In this document: positions 38,121-53,036 of the stretch, piece by piece
Numbering within the stretch: the stretch's first letter is position 1
How the letters are laid out: every line of letters starts with the position of its first letter
DNA from: Thalassotalea crassostreae
Lineage (GTDB): Bacteria; Pseudomonadota; Gammaproteobacteria; Enterobacterales; Alteromonadaceae
NCBI RefSeq assembly: GCF_001831495.1
Contig: NZ_CP017689.1
Location: 3,534,001-3,598,000, forward strand
Direction: 5' to 3'
DNA: 64,000 nt
Notes under the pieces: generated by a model
Database searches by the model: none
The model's input: the letters and a program-made list of their open reading frames with translations, nothing else
Told to the model about the DNA's origin: nothing
Position numbers and translations under genes: made by a program

Positions 38121-40013
38121 CTAATCTCGAATAATTACAGGCAATTCAATATATGATGCTTTTTCATCACTAAGCCACACTGTGTTCTTAGCTTCAATAA
38201 AATAAGTACCTAGATGATTTGATTCGCCGGTATTTAGATTACGCTCTATTCTTGGGAAATTTGAGCTGCTTATCTCCACTCTTATTTGATGTCCCTTGGA
38301 AAAATAATTACTCGTTGCATTAAGGTCTACCTCAATCTCATAGACTTTATCAGGTTTCATTAAGGTAGGACTTTCTAATGAATCTCGATAGCGCATACGT
38401 AATACACCTTCCTGTACGTTATATGCTTTACCATCAGGATAAACATCAACTAACTTAACGGTAAAATCTGTATCTTTTGCAGACGAACTGACAAACAAAT
38501 GAGCCTTAATTAATCCAGTAACTTCAATCCCTTGCTTAAGTGCGGCTGATGTATAAACAAGAACATCATTCCTTAACTCGATAGTAGATTGATCATAAGC
38601 ACCAGCTTCTTTATCAGAGCCAGTACAGCATGTATGACCACCTAATGAAGGTATAGGGTTAGCAGGATCATATATAAAACTATCTGATAAAACAGCAGCA
38701 CTAGGTTTAGATCTACTTAACTGTCCGCCACCTAGTCGAGAATTGGCTTTACTTATTTTTGATAGATACCACTTTTGGTAATTAGTATTAGGCAAGGGCC
38801 ATTGTTCCGCTGATCGCCACCTATTTTCACCTAAAACATAATAAGTCAGAAACGGTCGTTTAATTGCGCTATTGTTTTCGCCTTTAAGCCAGTAGTTAAA
38901 CCAGTCAATTTGAATTTTTTCAAATGATTGAGTGGTATTTTTAAGAGGACGCTGTCCTGCGCTTAACTCTTCATCTTGTGTTGGAAAATTACAATGAGTA
39001 CCTGGACCTATAACAACATATTGATGCGCTTTAGCAAGTTCAGTTTTTCCATATTTTCTAAATTGTTCAGCCATCATTAGGGTTTCTCGAGCACCATAAT
39101 CATACCAAGTATCAAAAAATAGATTGGGGACAGAGACTGAGTCATTGCTTTTAACCAAATCCATTGTTTGAAAATAGTTGTCATCTGGGTTTGCACTTAT
39201 CCATTTTTTATAATCACTTGGATATGCACCACTGCGTTCAAGTATGTTAATCGTTGGAAGCGTCATTAAATTTTTTAGATATTGTTTAAAATCAAATTCT
39301 GGCAACATGTCAAATTTTTTAGATTGACGAGAATTGAACCATTGACTACGTTCTTCTCCTGTTAGATTTGGTCCATGAAATACTTTCGAACCATTGCTAG
39401 CAAACCACCCTGCTGTTTGACCCAGTTCAAAAGCTCCGCCACTGAATGACTGCCATGCTCTTCCTGGACGGTAATAACCAGAAGCAGCAGATTGTGGTTG
39501 ACCAACGACTAACGCAGGATGATTAGTCGCTTCAAGTACAACTTGAGCTTCCCCTAAATATGAACATCCACTTAACCCTACTTTACCATTTGACCAAGGC
39601 TGTTTAGTGATCCAATCTAGGGTGTCAATACCATCCTCCCTCCTTCCCCTTCCGATATTATAGTTACCTTCAGATTCATAACGCCCTCGAATATCTTGAA
39701 TAACTACTGCGTAATCTTGATCGACTAATTGTTGCCAAACTGGGTTCCAGCTAAAAGTATTGTTTTTATTATATACAGTACGAATTAAGATCGTTGGACG
39801 GGGCTTATTTAACTGGCCCGTGAAATAAATATCAGTAGATAAATGAATACCGTCTCGCATTTTTACCATTTGGCTACTTAATCTCTCAGCCTGAGATGGC
39901 AATGGAAATAAAATAACTAACAGAGCAAAAATAGGCAGAAATATTAAACAACTTGAAACCAATGGCACTCGTAAATCAACCTTTAAAGCTAGACCTTTAT
40001 TACTATATAACAT
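38121..40013 (-). CDS. CocE/NonD family secreted hydrolase (X-Pro dipeptidyl-peptidase S15-like)
   Basis: The 630-residue protein has an N-terminal hydrophobic signal ending near SQA (residues 18-42). The alpha/beta-hydrolase domain carries MVKMRDGIHLSTDIY, VVIQDIRGRYESEG and the nucleophile loop GLSGCSYLGE (S151), followed by a helical cap and a C-terminal jelly-roll domain (SSNFPRIERNLNTGE). This matches CocE/NonD acyl hydrolases, which cleave esters or amides. It is the third gene of the leftward unit (SusE/F-like lipoprotein, TonB receptor, this gene), so it may act on ester substituents of the imported polysaccharide. Substrate unknown. Confidence 0.87.
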   Translation of the reverse strand: MLYSNKGLALKVDLRVPLVSSCLIFLPIFALLVILFPLPSQAERLSSQMVKMRDGIHLSTDIYFTGQLNKPRPTILIRTVYNKNNTFSWNPVWQQLVDQDYAVVIQDIRGRYESEGNYNIGRGRREDGIDTLDWITKQPWSNGKVGLSGCSYLGEAQVVLEATNHPALVVGQPQSAASGYYRPGRAWQSFSGGAFELGQTAGWFASNGSKVFHGPNLTGEERSQWFNSRQSKKFDMLPEFDFKQYLKNLMTLPTINILERSGAYPSDYKKWISANPDDNYFQTMDLVKSNDSVSVPNLFFDTWYDYGARETLMMAEQFRKYGKTELAKAHQYVVIGPGTHCNFPTQDEELSAGQRPLKNTTQSFEKIQIDWFNYWLKGENNSAIKRPFLTYYVLGENRWRSAEQWPLPNTNYQKWYLSKISKANSRLGGGQLSRSKPSAAVLSDSFIYDPANPIPSLGGHTCCTGSDKEAGAYDQSTIELRNDVLVYTSAALKQGIEVTGLIKAHLFVSSSAKDTDFTVKLVDVYPDGKAYNVQEGVLRMRYRDSLESPTLMKPDKVYEIEVDLNATSNYFSKGHQIRVEISSSNFPRIERNLNTGESNHLGTYFIEAKNTVWLSDEKASYIELPVIIRD

Positions 40014-40043
40014 ATTGATTAATTATCACTTTTATAAAAACAA

Positions 40044-40074
40044 AAAGCGCGCCATTAATAAAATGGTGCGCTTT
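40044..40074 (-). terminator. Rho-independent terminator after the polysaccharide TonB receptor
   Basis: A 12-13 base stem (AAAGCGCACCATT pairs with AATGGCGCGCTTT, one wobble) with a short AT loop is followed in the leftward direction by a T-rich tract. It lies in the 75-base gap after the receptor and would partly uncouple the CocE-type hydrolase gene downstream. Confidence 0.75.
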
Positions 40075-40088
40075 ACATCAATGTTCTA

Positions 40089-42884
40089 TTAGAATGAAGC
40101 TCTTACACCAAGCGAGAATCTTCTGCCATAATAAGTATAATCAATGATTCGATTTTCTGAGCCCTGATAATTACTGACTGACTCTTCCGTTAAGTTGACC
40201 CCTTCGGCAAAAATTGTAAAGTTATCATTGATGTCATAGCTTGCACTGGCATCCCATTGGCCGTAGTCCGTTGTATATTCTTCATACTCAAATCCCCAAA
40301 GGTATTTTTCACGCCAATTATATGAGGCACGAACTTGTACAGCTTGGTATTCATAAAAGAGAATGAAGTTACCTGTATCTGACAATCCGTCAATACCAAA
40401 ACTATATGAATCTGTCTCAACAAACGCATCATCATCATCAACAAAGGTGTAATTCATCTGCACACCTAAACCACTAAAAGCGCCGGGGAGAAAGTCGAAT
40501 ACTATATTAGTGGCTACCTCGACAGACGAAATTGAAGCATCATCTAGGTTAAATGGCCTCGTTTCAAGAAAGTCATAACCTGAAATAACAGTTTCTTTCT
40601 CTGCGGTAACAATAAAGTCTTCGATATCTTTGTGCATGTAAGTGATACCTAAATAAGATGACTCATTGACATACCAGTTGGCTGCGATATCGAAGTTGGT
40701 GGCTGTATAAGGCTCTAAGTATGGATTACCACCAGATGCACCAAAGAAACCTCCTTGGGTTGGTCTAGTATTATATCCTACGTCAACACCAATTTTATTT
40801 AACTCTGGACGAGTAATGGTTTTTGATAACGACAATCGCACATCAACATCTTCTCTAACTTCTAGCTTTAAATTCATCGACGGTAATACTTCTTCGTATT
40901 CATTAACGACTTCTAGAGGTTTAGCTTCTGTAGTTTCTAATATGCTTACCGTTGGATCATCTGGGTTAGGTGTAATACTTATTATTTCTTCCCCCCAGCC
41001 AGTTGAAGTTTGCTCAGTTTCAACAACTCTTACACCAATATTACCAGACCAAGGCATGGAAGCGATTTCTCCCTCTAAACCAAGCTGAACGTAAAGTCCG
41101 ATATTTTCTTCTTTTACCCCAGGGCTGTTGGCTAATTCAACTTGTGGAGTATAGTCAAGATTAGGGATTGGATCGCCATTATCGTCCACTCGTTGATTAT
41201 AATATTCGCCATTTTTAATAAAGTCGTCAGACTCATAGTATGCACGTAAAGCATCATTATCGGTTTCTAACCAAGCGGTGGGAAATGAGCCATTGGCACC
41301 AGATAAAAAGTCACTTGGGTTAACTAAGATACCTATATTGTCAGGGATATCATCACCAAAGCCTGTTGATGTGCCATTATTGACTTCATCAGCACTTCTT
41401 AATCTCGTACGTTGAAATTCTCGCTCGTGATAAAAAGCGCCAACTTTTACACTAGATATTACGCCAAAATCGAGTGACTTGGTCCAATCAAGTTTTAAAT
41501 CTTTAATAGTGTCTTCATTATCATCACCTTCAACTACCATAAAATGATTAGCCAATAACGTTGGGTCAGTTAATGCTGCCGGGTTTGATTGATATTCACC
41601 TGTATATAGCCCAGTTTCTTCATCAAGCACAGGGAAAGTGAGTGACGGAATTGTATTGCCGGGAACTAGCTGAAATAAGCTAGAGCTTTCAGTAGTATTT
41701 CTAAAGCCACTTACGGCGAAACTTTGTGTACCACCAGCGGTATTTTGTGATTTCGCGTAAGACATATCAAATGTTAATACCGAATCATCGGCAAATAATT
41801 TTTCAACATTAAACCCAACCATATAGGTTTCCGTTGGGCGGTTACCGGTTGAATGCACCATCTCCGTAGGAGCAGCATGACCAGCCCAATAAACTAATGT
41901 GCCCTGCTCATCAACTTTAACACTCCCAGGGCCTGCATTATTATTATTAATACCTCCCCACCAATGGGCTATTTGATTGTAATCGGCTTGAGTATCATAT
42001 TCAGAATATAAGCCATCAAGGGTAAAAACTAAGTCATCTGATAATGCATACTGCGCAACAACCATCCCACTTGTTCTTTCTCGTTCGGCCTGCTCAACAC
42101 CATAAGAAATACCTTGAGGAGCCCAAGCAACGAGCTCTTTCGCGCCATTAGCATCAAGGTCGTACTCCATCGGCCACCAACCACTTGTACCCATATAGTC
42201 CGATCGCGTGGTTCGTTTATGAGAGGCAATTGAAGCTGATATACCAAAATCTCCACCGTCATCTTTAAAGCTTATTACCCCTGAAAATTGCGGGTCTGTC
42301 TCTTCAGATAATTCGTCATGCATTGCCTTAACTGACGCTGACCCCGTAAACCCTTCATCTAAATCAAGAGGCCTTAGACTTCTTACATCTATTACGGCGC
42401 CTATACCGCCATCTGAAAGCTCTGCTTTAGAGGTTTTATACACATCAACGCGTGAAACCATTTCAGAGGCAAGAATATCAAAGCTAAATGAACGAGAGCC
42501 ATCTGGATTTGGCATTACTCGATTATTAAAAGTAACTACATTAAACTCGGGTCCTAAACCACGAACACTAACTTTACTACCTTCGCCACCATTACGATCG
42601 ATTGATACACCAGTGATTCGTTGTAATGACTCAGCTACATTGGTATCAGGAAATTTACCTAAGTCTTCTGCTTCAATTGAATCTAAAATACTATCGGCAG
42701 CTTTTTTAGATAAAATTGATTTTTTGACACTACTTAAATAGCCGTTGACTTCAATGACTTCAATGTCATCTTTTGATTCTGGCTCTACGTTATCTGCTTC
42801 TTGTGCTAAAGCACTATTAATACTTACTGACAGTAAGCTTAAACAAAACAGATTACTAATCTTATTTTTTTTATTAAATATCAT
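40089..42884 (-). CDS. TonB-dependent receptor for carbohydrate (TonB-Xanth-Caul type)
   Basis: The 931-residue protein has a signal peptide (cleavage near SALAQ, about 27), a TonB box in IEVIEVNGY, plug motifs SILDSIEAEDLGKFPDTN, AESLQRITGVSIDRN, VSVRGLGPEFN and SDGGIGAVIDVRSLRPL, and a long barrel ending SLGVRASF. The plug wording is diagnostic of the large receptors that import oligosaccharides in Alteromonadales and Xanthomonads. It follows the SusE/F-like lipoprotein gene and precedes the CocE hydrolase gene, in a unit divergent from GH30/GH2. AGGAG precedes the ATG. The ligand should be the glycan cut by the GH30 enzyme. Confidence 0.94.
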   Translation of the reverse strand: MIFNKKNKISNLFCLSLLSVSINSALAQEADNVEPESKDDIEVIEVNGYLSSVKKSILSKKAADSILDSIEAEDLGKFPDTNVAESLQRITGVSIDRNGGEGSKVSVRGLGPEFNVVTFNNRVMPNPDGSRSFSFDILASEMVSRVDVYKTSKAELSDGGIGAVIDVRSLRPLDLDEGFTGSASVKAMHDELSEETDPQFSGVISFKDDGGDFGISASIASHKRTTRSDYMGTSGWWPMEYDLDANGAKELVAWAPQGISYGVEQAERERTSGMVVAQYALSDDLVFTLDGLYSEYDTQADYNQIAHWWGGINNNNAGPGSVKVDEQGTLVYWAGHAAPTEMVHSTGNRPTETYMVGFNVEKLFADDSVLTFDMSYAKSQNTAGGTQSFAVSGFRNTTESSSLFQLVPGNTIPSLTFPVLDEETGLYTGEYQSNPAALTDPTLLANHFMVVEGDDNEDTIKDLKLDWTKSLDFGVISSVKVGAFYHEREFQRTRLRSADEVNNGTSTGFGDDIPDNIGILVNPSDFLSGANGSFPTAWLETDNDALRAYYESDDFIKNGEYYNQRVDDNGDPIPNLDYTPQVELANSPGVKEENIGLYVQLGLEGEIASMPWSGNIGVRVVETEQTSTGWGEEIISITPNPDDPTVSILETTEAKPLEVVNEYEEVLPSMNLKLEVREDVDVRLSLSKTITRPELNKIGVDVGYNTRPTQGGFFGASGGNPYLEPYTATNFDIAANWYVNESSYLGITYMHKDIEDFIVTAEKETVISGYDFLETRPFNLDDASISSVEVATNIVFDFLPGAFSGLGVQMNYTFVDDDDAFVETDSYSFGIDGLSDTGNFILFYEYQAVQVRASYNWREKYLWGFEYEEYTTDYGQWDASASYDINDNFTIFAEGVNLTEESVSNYQGSENRIIDYTYYGRRFSLGVRASF

Positions 42885-42899
42885 TATTTGCTCCTATGA

Positions 42900-42922
42900 A
42901 TCACCGAAGATTGTTCGGTGAT
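42900..42922. other. Nine-base-pair hairpin between the lipoprotein and TonB receptor genes
   Basis: ATCACCGAA and TTCGGTGAT pair perfectly around a five-base loop in the 75-base gap of this leftward pair. No U-run follows, and the receptor ribosome site lies 8-10 bases after it, so it may be an mRNA processing or stability element that sets different levels of the two proteins. Confidence 0.5.
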
Positions 42923-42959
42923 ACAAAATTTATATCTTCATACTGGTTAATAGTGGTGA

Positions 42960-45830
42960 TTACAAACAAGTGCCATCTGCACTTGGCGTAACGCTGATGC
43001 GCTCTATTAAGTAATCAAAAGAAACATCATAAAAACCTGCTTGGTCGATAAGCTTGAGGTCTGCTGAACCATCACCGACATCAGCTTTAACCCATATAAG
43101 CGGAGCAGTTTGTTCACCGCCATTAACAAAACCGGCATCGTACCCGTCCCATGACTGTTGACCTAAGAACTTCATATCAACTGCGGTATCAAGTTCAAGA
43201 CATTGAATACCAAAGACATAATCACCTAAGCCTTGATAATTACTGACTAATGGAATGGCATTTTCTGGCGTCCAGTCTTGCTCTGGGTAATCCACATAGC
43301 CTTTGCCTACAATAAACATTTCGGTGCGAACAGGGTATCCTGAAAGATCAGTTTCATACCACTCGTATGTAAGTGTTTCTGGTTCGAACCAGACGTTGTA
43401 ATAACCAGGTGCTGGCGCTGGAATACCATCACTTGAGCCAGAATTCACCATCTCTGTTAAGCTAGTTGAGGCATCAACTAAACCGAAATTATCTCCGCCC
43501 CAGCTTTGCTCACTAACAAATTTAAAGTCACCGTAGGGTTTAATAGGATCGCCTGAATCTTCAGCAGTAAATTGCACATCAATATAGTACCAACCTGGCC
43601 AGTCTGGAGTTGTTGACATTTTTCCAGCATTAGAGATATCCCAATCTCCACCTGTACCTGCACCGACCATATACATATCAGCGATAGATGACTCCTTGAT
43701 CAGGGTCGCTCTGCCTACCGCATAGTCAAAAATAACTGTGTAGATACCTGCTGCGTTGCTGTACTCTAAATAGTTCCATGCTTCGTTAATGGTTTTAAGC
43801 CAGTAAAATGGTGAACTATTAGCATTTAATTCTTCTAGATTAGTGAAGCCCCACTCAGATGCCGTATCCCAACTTAGCGAACTAACAAATTCAAGCTCAA
43901 CTGCGTCTGAAAACTCTAATCCTTCGATACCAAATACATGCTCCCCCATACCGTTAAAGTTTTTAACCATCGGGATTGAATCAGCGATGTCCCAATTGCC
44001 ATCTTCCCCTTCAATCCACCAGTCTAATTCTGGATATTGAGGAAACCCTTTACCGTATATGTACATTTCATCGTGGATGGTTAAATTAGTGAGATCAATT
44101 GGCGTTATCGAGTACTCTAATAAGAAAGGATTAAACCTTATTGTGTAGTAACCTGGAGCTTGTGCTGGAATAGCAGCACTAGAATCAGAGTCTTCCATAT
44201 CAGTTAAGTTATTACTTCTATTAGCAAGGCCAAAATTACCACCATCCCAACTTTGCTCACTTATAAATTTAAAGCCACCGTACGGTTCTTCAGAAGTGTC
44301 GTCACCATTATGTTCATTGCTAAATTGAACTTCTATTTGATACCAACCAGCTTGTTCGGTATCTTCGTTCATCGCAATTGCTCGGCCAGCATCCCAGTCA
44401 CCAGGTGTTCCGACTCCGACCATATACATAGTAGTTATTTGCTTAATAAGTGTAGCTCGGCCTGCTGCGTAATCGAAGATAACAGTGTATAGTCCTGCTG
44501 CATCTGCGTATTCTATATATTGATATTCGTCGGTAACTTTTTTAACGGTTTCATGCCAATAAAACTCTGAAGCTGCAGCATTAAGCTGACTTTGATTAGC
44601 AAAACCCCATTCAGAAGCGGTGTTCCAATCCAAGCTGCTAATAAACTCAAGTTCAACGGCATCTGAAAACTCTAAATTTTCGATACCAAAGACATGCTCT
44701 CCCATGCCTTTATAATTTTTCACCATAGGAATAGAGTCTGCGATGTCCCAATTGCCATCTTCACCTTCAACCCACCAATCTAATTCAGGGTGCTGAGGAA
44801 ATCCTTTACCATAAATATACATTTGATCTAGCGGGGTGATATCAGAAATATCTAATAATTCGACACTATATTCTAAAGTATCTAAGTTAAATCGAACCGT
44901 GTAATAACCGGCTTCGTCGACCCCCATAGAGCCGCCGGAGGTGGAATAAACGATATTACCGTTATCGTCTGTTCCGTAATACTCTGCATCCCAACTGGAG
45001 TTCTGGTCGATAAAATTAAACGCTCCAGCCTGTTGGAAGTGAATGAGCATCTCGTACCAGCCTTCAGTCTGAGCGGTCATTAAAGGCGCTTGGCTAAGCT
45101 CCCAATGATTGAGTTGAAATTCACCAGAAATCCAAATTTTTTGAACTGGGCTAGCTGTTTCTTCATCAGTTTCGCCCCAAATTTCTATCCAAGATATTTG
45201 CGGATCAGCATCACCATCAGAATTTGTAGCTGTTCTTTGAACCGCAAGTTCTAAAATTCCATCACTCACCACAACATTATCAAAACGTCTAAAATCGTTA
45301 TCTACAGCAATGTAATAACCTTCTTCTAATGTAATGCCTTCGGCGACAAGATCGACGTGACGAGTGCCTTCAGCATCCCAAGGGTCATTAAACCCAAAAA
45401 CTACGGTATAGCTGCCACTGTCCAACTCAAAGGCATACTCAACACCTTTACCTGCAGTATCTCTCTCATCACCTCGAATACTTCCGTAGTTATCTGCATC
45501 AGCATAATATTGAGCGGTTTCTGACGTATATCCCCAACTATAGCCAGTAACTAAATCTGGTCCATAAGACTGATCTTCGACACTACTGCGAGTACCAAAG
45601 GTTTCTCGAACTTCTAGTTTTCCTGGAGTTCCATCACCAGCATCCACATAATAGATAACCTTAAAGCCATCTGGAGCCCTAGCGGGTTCGACAAATTCAT
45701 TAGATTGGTTTTCAGAAATAACTTTATCTTGGTCGTAATTAAAAGAAACGTCATCCCCCCCTTCTCCACATCCAAATAGAGCTAATATTAGGATGAGAAT
45801 GCAATGATATTTACTCATTATATTTTTCAT
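42960..45830 (-). CDS. Surface lipoprotein with malectin-like and repeated SusE/SusF-like domains
   Basis: The 956-residue protein has a lipoprotein signal (lipobox LFGC, Cys21). After a malectin/CBM-like domain (about 58-218) come six beta-sandwich modules of two alternating kinds: 231-325, 337-465, 468-576, 589-712, 718-826 and 837-945. Copies at 337 and 589 are nearly identical (YIYGKGFPQ, ELDWW, EGEDGNWDIADSIPMVKN), as are 468 and 718 (MYMVG, GDWD, FKF and SEQSW). Layout resembles Bacteroidota SusE/SusF starch-binding proteins. No catalytic motif is seen. Being first in the unit with the TonB receptor, it likely captures the glycan at the cell surface. Confidence 0.78.
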   Translation of the reverse strand: MKNIMSKYHCILILILALFGCGEGGDDVSFNYDQDKVISENQSNEFVEPARAPDGFKVIYYVDAGDGTPGKLEVRETFGTRSSVEDQSYGPDLVTGYSWGYTSETAQYYADADNYGSIRGDERDTAGKGVEYAFELDSGSYTVVFGFNDPWDAEGTRHVDLVAEGITLEEGYYIAVDNDFRRFDNVVVSDGILELAVQRTATNSDGDADPQISWIEIWGETDEETASPVQKIWISGEFQLNHWELSQAPLMTAQTEGWYEMLIHFQQAGAFNFIDQNSSWDAEYYGTDDNGNIVYSTSGGSMGVDEAGYYTVRFNLDTLEYSVELLDISDITPLDQMYIYGKGFPQHPELDWWVEGEDGNWDIADSIPMVKNYKGMGEHVFGIENLEFSDAVELEFISSLDWNTASEWGFANQSQLNAAASEFYWHETVKKVTDEYQYIEYADAAGLYTVIFDYAAGRATLIKQITTMYMVGVGTPGDWDAGRAIAMNEDTEQAGWYQIEVQFSNEHNGDDTSEEPYGGFKFISEQSWDGGNFGLANRSNNLTDMEDSDSSAAIPAQAPGYYTIRFNPFLLEYSITPIDLTNLTIHDEMYIYGKGFPQYPELDWWIEGEDGNWDIADSIPMVKNFNGMGEHVFGIEGLEFSDAVELEFVSSLSWDTASEWGFTNLEELNANSSPFYWLKTINEAWNYLEYSNAAGIYTVIFDYAVGRATLIKESSIADMYMVGAGTGGDWDISNAGKMSTTPDWPGWYYIDVQFTAEDSGDPIKPYGDFKFVSEQSWGGDNFGLVDASTSLTEMVNSGSSDGIPAPAPGYYNVWFEPETLTYEWYETDLSGYPVRTEMFIVGKGYVDYPEQDWTPENAIPLVSNYQGLGDYVFGIQCLELDTAVDMKFLGQQSWDGYDAGFVNGGEQTAPLIWVKADVGDGSADLKLIDQAGFYDVSFDYLIERISVTPSADGTCL

Positions 45831-46252
45831 TTTCCAGCCTTAAATTATTTTTATGATCTTGCTGATAAATAAAATTGCATCAATTTTTATTACTGTCAAT
45901 TAAGCGTATTTGAGTATTTAGGGGTTTTAGATACTCTTTGCACTAACAAAAACATAACAATAAAACCGCAAAATCTAGCTACAGGTTGCATATTTATTGA
46001 GCAGAGCTTAAGCGACTTAATAGATTAAAAAACAAACTAAAGGTACGGATAAATTAGTCGTGATAATTTCTCACTTATCGTTTAGTTTTTTTCAATCACA
46101 CTTTAAATTTTTCTTTAGTATCATTAACTTCCACTTGATAATTCATTCAAAGGGTTTAATGGTCTATTAATTTTAAGTTTTATTGACGCTCAAGTGCTAA
46201 GTAGAAATATTAGATTAGAACAACAAGTCATGATTTATTTACAGGAATTTTT
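45831..46252. other. Divergent control region of the two polysaccharide utilization units
   Basis: The 422-base gap holds promoters for the leftward lipoprotein/receptor unit and the rightward GH30/GH2/esterase unit. A possible rightward promoter is TTGACG at 46183-46188 with an AT-rich -10 near 46206-46212. CAGGAA lies before the GH30 ATG. I see no coding sequence and no clear operator. Confidence 0.4.
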
Positions 46253-51995
<5,743 letters not shown>

Positions 51996-52044
51996 TACCG
52001 ATTAAATAAATATGAGATATTAAAGTTAGTCAGAGGGACAATGC

Positions 52045-52989
52045 ATGACATATTATGTGATAAAAGCTCTACGTTTTTCAATGAATGGAGTAGCTTTAGT
52101 TCTTCGATATATTTCGCTTGTTGCGTTCTTTAGCTTTTCTGCAATATTTGTATCTGCTGCGCATCAAGAAATTAGTTTATATGGCACAGAGAAAATGCCC
52201 TATAGCAAGCCAAATGAACTAAAGGAATATGAAGCTGACTGTTGGGGAGCAACCTGTATCTATCAGGTTGTAAACCCTACTTTAACTATTTTTAAACCAA
52301 CTACGGCCTCAAATGGTGCCGCAGTGTTGATTTTACCCGGAGGGGGTTATCAAACAGAAGCGATTTATCATGAAGGATATGAAATAGCGAAAATATTATC
52401 ATCTAAAGGGATACTCGCGGCTGTGTTAAAGTATCGTTTACCTAATCCTCTATCAGCAACTAAACCTGAGCTAGTTCCTATAACAGATCTCAGAAAAGCT
52501 TTGTCATTACTGAGAGAACAACATCAAGAGCTAAAAATAAATCCTAATAATATTGGTGTTATGGGGTTTTCTGCAGGCAGTCATCTAGCAACGGTTGCGA
52601 GTGTAAATTTATCGCAAGTAGCGGAAGAAAATCCAAATTTTTCATTATTAATATATGGTGTGACTCGTTTAAATAATGAAAATAAAAAATGGTTGCAAGA
52701 CAGCTTGTATCATCGACCACTCACTTCTCAAGAAATTGCTGAAAACACTTTATTAAAACGAATATCCCCTCATACTCCCCCTGCTTTTCTAGTTCATGCA
52801 ATGGATGATGAAATATGCCACTATTTAGAGTCAACTTTGTATGCACAAGCCTTACATAGCAAAAATATTCCTGTTGAAATTCATTTATTCCCAACCGGTG
52901 GGCATGGATTTGGTGCAGGTAATATTGAAGATGGTACAGATCAATGGTTAGCACTCGCTAGTAATTGGATAAACCGTTTAAGAAACTAA
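52045..52989 (+). CDS. Secreted alpha/beta hydrolase, acetyl-xylan-esterase-like
   Basis: The 314-residue protein has an N-terminal signal (cleavage near VSAAH, about residue 37). Core motifs: oxyanion LPGGGYQ, nucleophile GFSAGSHLA, Asp in HAMDDEICH and His in PTGGHGFG, i.e. a complete triad. This is the BD-FAE/acetyl esterase family usually found in polysaccharide loci, where it removes acetyl groups from oligosaccharides. It is third in the rightward unit, 49 bases after GH2, with GGGA upstream of the ATG. It is followed by a terminator. Acetylated galactan or similar is a guess. Confidence 0.87.
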   Translation: MTYYVIKALRFSMNGVALVLRYISLVAFFSFSAIFVSAAHQEISLYGTEKMPYSKPNELKEYEADCWGATCIYQVVNPTLTIFKPTTASNGAAVLILPGGGYQTEAIYHEGYEIAKILSSKGILAAVLKYRLPNPLSATKPELVPITDLRKALSLLREQHQELKINPNNIGVMGFSAGSHLATVASVNLSQVAEENPNFSLLIYGVTRLNNENKKWLQDSLYHRPLTSQEIAENTLLKRISPHTPPAFLVHAMDDEICHYLESTLYAQALHSKNIPVEIHLFPTGGHGFGAGNIEDGTDQWLALASNWINRLRN

Positions 52990-52990
52990 A

Positions 52991-53017
52991 AAGCCGATAT
53001 TTTTAAAATACCGGCTT
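52991..53017. terminator. Bidirectional terminator between the esterase and the GDSL/PKD genes
   Basis: AAGCCG (52991) pairs with CGGCTT (ending 53017), enclosing an AT-rich loop with internal pairing (ATATTTTTAAAATA). It sits in the 47-base gap between converging genes. Confidence 0.65.
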
Positions 53018-53036
53018 AAGTAAAAGTAAGGTTGTT

